Positions 1 through 5,219 of a stretch of DNA of 6,361 nt are shown here, piece by piece; position 1 is the first letter of the stretch; the number at the start of each line of letters is the position of its first letter. Source of the stretch: Croceibacterium_A sp965977975 (GTDB taxonomy: Bacteria > Pseudomonadota > Alphaproteobacteria > Sphingomonadales > Sphingomonadaceae); assembly GCA_965977975.1 (NCBI GenBank), contig CBHCZH010000179.1, forward strand, positions 1-6,361, in the 5' to 3' direction. The notes beneath the pieces were generated by a model. It was not told the DNA's origin. It saw nothing but the letters and a program-made list of their open reading frames with translations, and did no database searches. The position numbers and the translations under genes were made by a program.

Positions 1-95
1 CCTAACCGCGTGCGCGTACCGCCGCGGTGCCGGCGCGCCGCGCCCAGCCCCCGCGCTCGGCCGCCGATACCGCCGCCACCCGCGGCGAACGGATC

Positions 96-281
96 ATGGA
101 CCGCATCTCCACACTCGAGAAACGCATCGATTTCGCCGCCGAGAAGCGCCCCGATCCGGCACCGGCGGCGATCGACGAGGAAATCGAACGCCTCGCCCGC
201 GAAGCCCGCGTCCACGAGGAGCTGGCGGCGATGAAGGCCGCGGCAAAGCCGGCACCAGCGAAGAAGAAGGCCAAGCGCTAG
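96..281 (+). CDS. Small hypothetical protein, helical with lysine-rich tail
   Basis: A 61-residue reading frame from ATG 96 to TAG 279-281. I do not recognise the family. The middle (residues about 5-50) is rich in Glu, Arg, Ala and Leu with heptad-like spacing, for example IDEEIERLAREARVHEEL, which suggests one long amphipathic helix or a short coiled coil. The C-terminus (KPAPAKKKAKR) is a basic Lys/Ala/Pro tail of the kind seen in nucleic-acid-associated proteins. There is no signal peptide or membrane segment. A longer form starting at GTG 27 is open, with an in-frame TAA at 3-5 just before it, but its extra residues are low-complexity Arg/Ala/Pro, so I prefer ATG 96, which has a GGA a few bases upstream. 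It lies 161 bp before the HTH gene on the same strand, so the two may be transcribed together. Function unknown; that it is a real gene is likely but not certain. Confidence 0.5.
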   Translation: MDRISTLEKRIDFAAEKRPDPAPAAIDEEIERLAREARVHEELAAMKAAAKPAPAKKKAKR

Positions 282-330
282 AGCGTTCCGAACGGCGGAT
301 TGCCGAAGCACCGAAGGGCCGGTTTGTAGA

Positions 331-370
331 CACTCCAACCCGCTTGCGGGAGCGGCAGGGGGGTGGGACG
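331..370. repeat. Decayed palindromic intergenic repeat
   Basis: A short GC-rich element centred on the perfect palindrome arm pair CCCGC (339-343) and GCGGG (346-350), with loop TT, followed by a purine-rich tail containing GGGGGG (358-363) and GGG (365-367). The layout of a pyrimidine-side arm, CGCTTGCG core and G-rich tail resembles short dispersed palindromic elements common between genes in alphaproteobacteria. The outer arms (ACTCCAA versus AGCGGCAGG) no longer match, so it looks degenerate. It lies between the small gene and the HTH gene and has no T-tract, so I do not call it a terminator. Confidence 0.45.
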
Positions 371-442
371 CGTCAGGCAGTGCGCCCACCGGCCCGCCGC
401 TAACCCCTTGCAATGTAGGATTTCGCTTGCGACGCGGGGCTC

Positions 443-1417
443 ATGCCGCGCCCTTTCAACCGCCGCCAGGCGCTCGAGAACCAGTCCTTCCTCGCCGCGC
501 TGCGCCGCACCGGCAACGCCCGCCTCGCCGCGCGCGAGCTCGGCGTCCACCGCTCGACCTTCACCAAGCGCCGCGCGAAAAGCGCCGCCTTCGCCGCCGA
601 ATGGGACGCCGCCCTCGCCCTCGCCCACGCGCGGCTCAACGCACCGGGTCCTCCCCCGTTCACGGGGGAGGGGAACCGGTCGCCGCAGGCGAACGGTAGA
701 GGGGGCCCGCGACCTCCGTGCTCGAAGGAAGGGGGCGAACCTCGCGTCATCCGCCTCGCCAACGGCCGCCTCCAGCTCCGCGCGCCGTCGCCCGGCGTGC
801 GGCGCATCGACCAGGCCGCCCGCCAGGCGTTCCTCGCCGCGCTCAGCGCCACCGCCAACGTCCGGCTTTCGGCCCGTGCCGCCGGCTTCGCGCACTCGTC
901 GTTCTACCGCCTGCGCGACTACGACCCGGCCTTCGCGCGCGAGATGCGGATGGCGAAGGAAATGGGTTTCGACCGGATCGAGATGGCGCTGATCGAAGGC
1001 TTCGCTCCCGAAAGCTGCCGCGACGACGCCTGGCGACACAACGACCCTCCGGCGATCCCGCCGATGAGCGCGGCCCAGGCGCTCCAGCTCCTCTACCTGC
1101 ACCAGAAGGAAGCGCGCCTGTGGAGCGAACGGCCCGACCGCCGCCGCGGCCGCGGCGAGGACACCGACGCCTATTGCAGCCGCCTCGGCCGCAAATGGCG
1201 CGCGGAAAAGGCCTGGGACCGCGAAGGCTACGAAGTCGCCCGTGCGCTGCGCAGCGGCGGCGAAGCGCCCGAGCCCCTCGAACCCACCCCGCCCGTGCTA
1301 CCGGCGCTGGAGCAGGTCACCGGCTGGAGCGGCGCGGACCCGGCCAAGCAGCCGCACGACCCCGACCGCGCGCTGTTCGGCGGCTGGCGGCTGAAGGATT
1401 GGCAGGGGTGGAAGTAG
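443..1417 (+). CDS. Tandem phage-type HTH protein (terminase-small-subunit-like), function unproven
   Basis: A 324-residue protein from ATG 443 (GGGG at 436-439 can serve as ribosome binding site) to TAG 1415-1417. It has two copies of one helical unit: residues about 8-65 (FLAALRRTGNARLAARELGVHRSTF...AAFAAEWDAAL) and about 121-180 (FLAALSATANVRLSARAAGFAHSSF...PAFAREM). Each reads as a leading helix, an HTH (ARLAARELGVHRSTFTKRR) and a trailing acidic helix. This is the pattern of phage homeodomain-like HTH proteins, including some small terminase subunits, which recognise DNA for packaging. The C-terminal part (about 205-324) is acidic and basic in patches, with Trp-rich WRLKDWQGW at the end; I do not recognise it. 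The linker between the copies (about residues 69-99) is encoded by an inserted palindromic repeat. No terminase large subunit or capsid gene follows, so a role in phage or gene-transfer-agent packaging is inference. A DNA-binding regulator is the alternative. Confidence 0.72.
   Translation: MPRPFNRRQALENQSFLAALRRTGNARLAARELGVHRSTFTKRRAKSAAFAAEWDAALALAHARLNAPGPPPFTGEGNRSPQANGRGGPRPPCSKEGGEPRVIRLANGRLQLRAPSPGVRRIDQAARQAFLAALSATANVRLSARAAGFAHSSFYRLRDYDPAFAREMRMAKEMGFDRIEMALIEGFAPESCRDDAWRHNDPPAIPPMSAAQALQLLYLHQKEARLWSERPDRRRGRGEDTDAYCSRLGRKWRAEKAWDREGYEVARALRSGGEAPEPLEPTPPVLPALEQVTGWSGADPAKQPHDPDRALFGGWRLKDWQGWK
645..738. repeat. Palindromic repeat element inserted in frame within a gene
   Basis: A composite palindromic element inside the HTH gene. 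The first hairpin is a perfect 10-bp stem, CCTCCCCCGT (650-659) and ACGGGGGAGG (662-671), with loop TC. The second pairs ACCG (675-678) with CGGT (694-697) and TCGCC (680-684) with GGCGA (688-692) around loop GCA, with one G-A mismatch. G-rich tails follow at 699-705 and 731-735. This layout is typical of dispersed palindromes that normally lie between genes. In this reading frame it is translated as about 30 low-complexity residues rich in Pro, Gly, Arg and Ser. A TAG at 697-699 is out of frame, so the gene stays open. Exact borders are estimated from where protein similarity between the two HTH units stops. Confidence 0.7.
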
Positions 1418-1436
1418 GGCGCGTGGAAATCGCGCC
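1418..1436 (+). terminator. Weak hairpin directly after the HTH gene
   Basis: GGCGCG (1418-1423) pairs with CGCGCC (1431-1436) around a 7-base loop, starting on the base after the TAG stop. There is no run of T after it, so at best it is a weak or transcript-stabilising structure. A much stronger plus-strand terminator lies at 1856-1893. Confidence 0.25.
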
Positions 1437-1855
1437 GCCCGGTTGCAGTGAGGCGTGAGGGGGGCCGGTTCGCGCCCATAGCTGCCGCCCAGCGCCGCGG
1501 ATGAGCTTCTGGTAAGCTGACGGTCGGCTTTCGACCAGTCGCGCCCAAAAGCGGTCTGACCGCTTCTGGCCAGGCTGTGACTGAGATTGGGACACGATGC
1601 AGCTGATGCGATCTGTTCTCGCCGATCCTCCTGGAGTCCGAGAGGCACGTCGGCCGCAACACGGCTCAGGCGTCATTAGCGCGAGAACGAGCGATCGAGC
1701 ATACCGCTGGCACGCATCACTCGGCGGCGTGAAGGGTCTTCGCACCTCAATCGTTATATCTAGGAACGCCGAACTGCTCCGATCCTCCCTGAACTCTAGA
1801 TGGGGCAGCTAAGGCATTCCGCATTGCCGGGAATAGTCCCCCCTCCAATGTGTCC
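1437..1855. other. Gene-free, structure-rich intergenic region
   Basis: About 420 bp with no convincing gene. Short open frames exist on both strands but show no domain, no good start site and none of the codon pattern of the neighbours. Composition is visibly lower in GC than the flanking genes; for example 1741-1800 is 31 of 60 G or C by my count. It holds several inverted repeats: GGTCG/CGACC (1522-1536), a 17-bp perfect palindrome (1549-1565) and a long-range pairing of GTTCTCGC (1615-1622) with GCGAGAAC (1681-1688). The segment looks like old dispersed-repeat remnants, one or more small RNAs, or both. I could not assign a known RNA family: no RNase P, tmRNA, SRP RNA or tRNA signature is visible. 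Confidence 0.5.
1545..1569. repeat. Near-perfect 25-bp palindrome
   Basis: The core AAGCGGTCTGACCGCTT (1549-1565) is a perfect 8+1+8 palindrome around T1557. After one mismatch (A1548/C1566) the arms continue with A1547-T1567, C1546-G1568 and C1545-G1569. A second, smaller hairpin GGTCG/CGACC with loop GCTTT lies 13 bases upstream at 1522-1536. With only one central base the palindrome suits a dimeric protein site or a repeat relic better than an RNA hairpin. It has no T-tract. No adjacent gene start lies close enough for a clear operator role. Confidence 0.4.
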
Positions 1856-1893
1856 GGGCCCCGGCAGCGTATCTTTGCCGGGGCCCCTCTTTT
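1856..1893 (+). terminator. Strong intrinsic terminator, plus-strand orientation
   Basis: GGGCCCCGGCA (1856-1866) pairs perfectly with TGCCGGGGCCC (1876-1886) to form an 11-bp GC-rich stem with a 9-base loop, followed by CTCTTTT (1887-1893). The T-tract is on the plus strand. Read on the minus strand, the stem is followed by GGACACATTGG, which has no U-run, so termination of the kinase operon here would be weaker. The T-tract overlaps the kinase stop codon (1892-1894). It could serve both strands, but the sequence favours a plus-strand transcript. Confidence 0.8.
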
Positions 1894-3202
1894 ATGAAGC
1901 CTGGCGATGCGTTCCGCCCGATGGGACCGGAAATGTCATCGTGATGGTCAAGCCGCCGCCTTCGCGGTTGCGGGCCTCCATGGTTCCGCCGTGCGCGGCG
2001 ACAGCCCGCGACGCGATCGAGAGCCCGAGCCCGGGACCTGCACTGCTGTCGTCGCCCCGCACGAACGGGTCGAACATCGCCGCGATGTCCGCTTCCAGCA
2101 CACCGGGTCCCTGGTCGGAAATCTCCACGCGATACCAATTGTCCCGCGCCCGATAGGAAACCTCCACGTCGATGACCTGCCCAGGCGAGGAAAAGCGCAG
2201 CGCGTTGCGTATGACGTTGTCCATCGCCCGGAGCACGAGCTCGGCGTTTCCGATCATCAGCGGGCGCTCGTCCTCGTCGGGCATGTCGCTGCGCAGTTGG
2301 ATGCGGACCTGGCTGGCTTCGGCTTCGAAGCAGGCGTCCTCGGCGACGCTCGCGACGATCCCGGCGAGGTCGAAATAGTCGTCGCGCGATGTCTGTCCGT
2401 GTTCGGCTCGGGCCAGCGCCAGCACCTCGCCGACCAGCATTTCCAGCCGCTGGGCTTCGCGCTCGATGCGCTCGAGCGTCAGGTCGGTCCGTTCGGGACC
2501 CTGGCGCGCCAGGGCAATGGCGAGCTGCAGCCGCGCCAGCGGCGAGCGCAGTTCGTGCGAGACGTCGTGCAGCAGGCGGTCGCGTCCGGCGACCAGATGC
2601 TGCAGTCGCTGCGCCATGAGGTCGAAATCGCGGCCCAGGTCGGCGATCTCGTCGCGCCGTCGCCCAATCGAAGGCGCGAGGCGGACGTCGAGCTCGCCGC
2701 GGGCCAGGCGCTCGAAACCGGCGCGCAGCCTGCGGATCGGCTCGGTCAGGTACCAGGCCAGGGCGGCGCTGAACATGAGCCCGCCGAGAACTCCGAGCAC
2801 GATCAGTTCGGCGGGCGGACTGGGCAGCCTCATGGGCAGCCTGCCGACGGCGTAGCGGTACGACAGGCGGTAGACCAGCCCGTCCGGAGCCGCCGCGTCG
2901 CGAGAGATCAGCCGGTCTCCGTCGCCGCCGGTCTCGGCGGCCGCGGCGGGCTCCATCACCACCCGGCCGCGCTGCTCGGCCGGCAGGCGCGCGAGCATCG
3001 CATCGAGGCCGTCCAGCCCGTGCCGTTCGACGGCTTCCGCCGCGGCGGCGAGCACCACCGGGGCGACCTCTTGGGCCAGCAGTCTTTCGGGCGGTGGGCG
3101 ATCGTCGCGGGTGAGCTCGAACAGCAGCCACATCCCTTGCGTGATCGCAAAGAATGTGAACCAGAACGCCAGCAGAATCTTCCAGAACAGCCGCCGCTTC
3201 AT
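1892..3202 (-). CDS. CpxA-like sensor histidine kinase
   Basis: A 436-residue inner-membrane kinase that senses an envelope signal, autophosphorylates and passes phosphate to the regulator encoded just upstream. Domains in order: membrane segment about 8-28; periplasmic sensor about 31-130, with no recognised fold; membrane segment about 132-151; HAMP linker about 152-205 (starting TEPIRRL); dimerisation and phosphoacceptor H-box VSHELRSPLARLQLA with His216; and an ATPase domain. The ATPase motifs are N-box DNVIRNALRF (Asn329, Asn333), G1 DQGPG (363-367), F-box FDPFVRG (377-383) and G2 GPGLGLSI (389-396). All key residues are present, so it should be active. The H-box and the following ERIEREAQRLEMLVGEVLALAR are close to E. 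coli CpxA, hence the family call; an orthologous role is inference. The ATG (3202-3200) overlaps the regulator's TGA as ATGA, implying translational coupling; its own ribosome binding site is weak. RstB- or EnvZ-like kinases are the nearest alternatives. Confidence 0.93.
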   Translation of the reverse strand: MKRRLFWKILLAFWFTFFAITQGMWLLFELTRDDRPPPERLLAQEVAPVVLAAAAEAVERHGLDGLDAMLARLPAEQRGRVVMEPAAAAETGGDGDRLISRDAAAPDGLVYRLSYRYAVGRLPMRLPSPPAELIVLGVLGGLMFSAALAWYLTEPIRRLRAGFERLARGELDVRLAPSIGRRRDEIADLGRDFDLMAQRLQHLVAGRDRLLHDVSHELRSPLARLQLAIALARQGPERTDLTLERIEREAQRLEMLVGEVLALARAEHGQTSRDDYFDLAGIVASVAEDACFEAEASQVRIQLRSDMPDEDERPLMIGNAELVLRAMDNVIRNALRFSSPGQVIDVEVSYRARDNWYRVEISDQGPGVLEADIAAMFDPFVRGDDSSAGPGLGLSIASRAVAAHGGTMEARNREGGGLTITMTFPVPSGGTHRQAS

Positions 3203-3897
3203 GACGCGACCCGCAGGCGGTAGCCGATGCCGCGCACGGTCTCTATCGCGATATCGCCGGAGGAGCCTGACTCCAGCTTTATCCGCAGGTTGCTAACGTG
3301 AACGTCGACGCTGCGATCGTACGGCTGGCGCGTGCGGCCGAGGCCCTGGAGCGACAGCGCGTCCTTGGTCGCCACGTCGTCGCCTGTCTTCACGAGGACC
3401 GCCAGCAGGTTGAATTCCGACGCGGTCAGCTCGATCGGCATGCCTTGCCAGCTGGCCCTGCGCTTGGCGATCTGCACTTCGAGCCCGCCCAGCGCGACGG
3501 GGTCGGCCGCCGGCGCCCCGGCCGGTGCATGGCGGCGGAGCACCGCGCGCAGCCGCGCAACGAGCTCGCGCGGATAATGCGGCTTGGCGACATAGTCGTC
3601 GGCGCCCAGCTCGAGACCGACGACCCGGTCGACCTGGTCGCCTTTCGCCGTGAGCATCAGCACCGGCACCTGGCTCGAACGACGGATCTCGCGCAGCACC
3701 TCGATGCCGTTCATCCGCGGGAGCATCACGTCGAGGATGACCGCGTCGTGCTCGCCCGACAGCGCGCGCGCCGCGCCGTCGGCGCCGTTGAACACCGCCT
3801 CCACGCGAAAGCCCTCGCTCTCCAGATACTCGCGCAGCAGGGTGCTCAGCTCGGCGTCGTCGTCGACGAGCAGGATCGATGGGCGTTGTGGCGACAC
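3199..3897 (-). CDS. CpxR/OmpR-family response regulator
   Basis: A 232-residue cytoplasmic transcription factor that partners the adjacent kinase. The receiver domain (about 6-120) has the acidic pocket VDDDAE (Asp12-14), phosphoacceptor Asp56 in DAVILDVMLP, switch Thr83 in MLTAKG and Lys105 in AKP. After a short Pro/Ala linker comes an OmpR-type winged helix (about 134-231), with LTASEFNLLAVL, the recognition-helix region DRSVDVHVSNLRIKLE and wing ETVRGIGYRLRV. The length equals that of E. coli CpxR (232). The start is uncertain: I chose GTG 3897-3895, which has AGGG upstream and gives a normal N-terminus; GTG 3915-3913 would add six residues. The frame stays open much further upstream, into antisense macA, but that extension has no family support. 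Small oddities are His107 where an aromatic usually follows KP, and Ile206 in the usual LRRKL. It is first in the operon and probably autoregulated through the repeats at 3949-3975. Confidence 0.93.
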   Translation of the reverse strand: MSPQRPSILLVDDDAELSTLLREYLESEGFRVEAVFNGADGAARALSGEHDAVILDVMLPRMNGIEVLREIRRSSQVPVLMLTAKGDQVDRVVGLELGADDYVAKPHYPRELVARLRAVLRRHAPAGAPAADPVALGGLEVQIAKRRASWQGMPIELTASEFNLLAVLVKTGDDVATKDALSLQGLGRTRQPYDRSVDVHVSNLRIKLESGSSGDIAIETVRGIGYRLRVAS

Positions 3898-4009
3898 GCG
3901 CCCTGCATGACGCACCCCGGCGCCGGAGTCAGCGGGCTTTTCGAAATATTTACAGTCCGTTTGCAGACTCTTTACCCACAAGCGCGCCGCCGCCCGCCAT
4001 AGCGGCGCC
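3898..4009. promoter_or_regulatory. Divergent promoter region between regulator operon and macAB
   Basis: The 112-bp gap between two divergent operons must hold both promoters. Its centre (3938-3980) is AT-richer than anything nearby. Toward the regulator, TAAATA (minus strand, 3952-3947) is a plausible -10, giving a leader of about 40 bases; its -35 position would fall in the GTAAA repeats, as expected for an activator-dependent promoter. Toward macA, CATAGC (3998-4003) is the best -10-like hexamer, without a good -35, and would place transcription start at or next to the ATG. No clear Shine-Dalgarno precedes macA. All promoter elements here are tentative. Confidence 0.5.
3949..3975 (-). promoter_or_regulatory. 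Three-copy direct-repeat operator, CpxR/OmpR-type
   Basis: On the minus strand GTAAA (3975-3971), GCAAA (3964-3960) and GTAAA (3953-3949) lie exactly 11 bp apart, separated by GAGTCT and CGGACT. The two downstream copies share a longer match (GTCTGCAAACG versus GACTGTAAATA, 7 of 11). OmpR/PhoB-family regulators bind such direct repeats as head-to-tail dimers on one DNA face, and the E. coli CpxR box is two GTAAA motifs spaced 4-8 bp apart. The site sits in the 112-bp gap between the regulator and macA, which are transcribed divergently, so it could control both. The base match and spacing are seen; binding by the neighbouring regulator is inferred. Confidence 0.65.
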
Positions 4010-5212
4010 ATGCTGTCTCGCCGTTCTGTTCTCGTCGGAAGTGCGACCCTTGGCGCGTTGGTCGTGGTGCTGCTCGCATGGCGGCTGTTCTTCGCGAGCG
4101 ACGATGCGCCCGCGCTGCTGACTGCCGAGGTGACCCGCGGGAACATCGAGCAGACGGTCGAGGCCACGGGCACGCTCGAACCCAAGGAGCTGGTCAGCGT
4201 CGGCGCGCAGGCCTCGGGCCGGATCGAGACGCTGAGCGTGGAAATCGGCCAGACGGTGCGCGAGGGGCAGCTGATCGCCCAGATCGACGCCCAGACGCAG
4301 AGCAACACGCTGAAGACCGCGCGGGCGGAGCTGGCCAACATTCAGGCCCAGCGCGCCTCCCAGCAGGCAACGCTAGCCCGCGCCGAGCAGGCCTTCCGCC
4401 GCCAGGAGATCATGGTCGCCGGCGAGGCGACCTCGCAGGCCGACTATCAGGCGGCGGAAGCCGAGCTCAAGGCGGCGCGCGCGGGGCTCTCGGCGATCGA
4501 CGCGCAGATCCAGCAGGCGCGGGTCAACGTCGACACAGCCGAGGTCAATCTCGGCTACACCCGGGTCGTCGCGCCGATGGACGGGGTGGTGGTGGCGGTG
4601 GTCACCAAGCAGGGGCAGACGGTCAACGCGGTCCAGGCGGCGCCGACCATCGTCATTCTGGCCAAGCTCGACGTGATGGAAGTCAAGGCGGAGATTTCCG
4701 AGGCCGACGTCATCAGGGTCGAGCCGGGCCTGCCGGTATACTTCACCATCCTCGGCGACGCCGACCACCGCTACCAGGCGCGTCTGATGCAGGTCGAGCC
4801 GGCACCCGAGTCGATCGTCAACGAAGTGGATTCGTCCGCGACCACCTCCTCGAGCAGCGCCAGCTCGTCGGCGATCTACTACAACGCGCTGTTCGAGGTG
4901 CCCAACACCGACGGCAAGCTGCGCGCGCTGATGACCGCGCAAGTCTCGATCGTGCTCGCGCAGAAGAGCAACGTGCTGCTTGTCCCCTCGGCCGCGCTTG
5001 GCGCGAACGGCAGTGACGGGCGCTATGCGGTGCGGGTGATGGACGCGGACGGCGCCGTCGCGACGCGCCAAGTCAAGGTCGGCATCAACAACAACGTGTC
5101 CGCCGAAGTGCTCGACGGGCTCAAGGCGGGCGAGAAGGTCGTCGTCGGGGAAGCCAGCGCCACTACCGCCAGCAGCGACAATGGGCGCCCGATCGGCCCG
5201 CCCCCGTTCTGA
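4010..5212 (+). CDS. macA: MacA-type periplasmic adaptor of a tripartite ABC efflux pump
   Basis: A 400-residue membrane-fusion protein that links MacB to an outer-membrane TolC-type channel. An N-terminal membrane anchor (about 7-28, GALVVVLLAW) leaves the rest in the periplasm. It has a split lipoyl domain (about 60-92 and 186-216), an alpha-helical hairpin (about 97-182, rich in Gln/Ala/Glu heptads), a beta-barrel (about 220-315) and a membrane-proximal domain (to about 385). Diagnostic matches to E. coli MacA include QGQTVNAVQAAPTI (201-214), whose Gln203 corresponds to the gate-ring glutamine, SEADVI (230-235), YFTILGD and FEVPNTDGKLRALMTAQV. A serine-rich run, SSATTSSSSASSSAIYY (275-291), expands the loop where E. 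coli MacA has a short PEKVNDAIFYY segment. The start at ATG 4010 gives a normal anchor. No good ribosome binding site is visible. It is followed after 7 bases by macB. Confidence 0.93.
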   Translation: MLSRRSVLVGSATLGALVVVLLAWRLFFASDDAPALLTAEVTRGNIEQTVEATGTLEPKELVSVGAQASGRIETLSVEIGQTVREGQLIAQIDAQTQSNTLKTARAELANIQAQRASQQATLARAEQAFRRQEIMVAGEATSQADYQAAEAELKAARAGLSAIDAQIQQARVNVDTAEVNLGYTRVVAPMDGVVVAVVTKQGQTVNAVQAAPTIVILAKLDVMEVKAEISEADVIRVEPGLPVYFTILGDADHRYQARLMQVEPAPESIVNEVDSSATTSSSSASSSAIYYNALFEVPNTDGKLRALMTAQVSIVLAQKSNVLLVPSAALGANGSDGRYAVRVMDADGAVATRQVKVGINNNVSAEVLDGLKAGEKVVVGEASATTASSDNGRPIGPPPF

Positions 5213-5219
5213 GCGCGCC

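Noticed and set aside
348..367. Possible G-quadruplex in the G-rich tail of the upstream repeat
   Set aside because: The G runs lack four separated tracts with valid loops; two of them are contiguous.
408..421. TTGCAA at 408-413 and TAGGAT at 416-421 as a promoter for the HTH gene
   Set aside because: The two hexamers are only 2 bp apart and each lacks a partner at about 17 bp, so they do not form a promoter.
278..1102. Minus-strand open frame of 274 codons across the HTH gene
   Set aside because: No recognisable domain and antisense to a frame with a clear internal domain duplication.
1597..1812. Possible 71-residue plus-strand gene in the gene-free region
   Set aside because: No domain, no ribosome binding site and irregular codon use; it is more likely chance in a lower-GC region.
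1809..3131. Second minus-strand frame overlapping the kinase (440 codons)
   Set aside because: Arg/Ala-rich out-of-frame shadow with no domain; the kinase is in the other frame.
1907..3223. Long plus-strand open frame (438 codons) opposite the sensor kinase
   Set aside because: The minus-strand frame has every histidine-kinase motif in order. The plus-strand translation is a low-complexity Arg/Gly/Gln shadow typical of GC-rich antisense frames.
3898..4341. N-terminal extension of the response regulator up to position 4341
   Set aside because: It would run antisense through the macA start and add about 148 residues with no counterpart in OmpR-family regulators; GTG 3897 gives the standard length.
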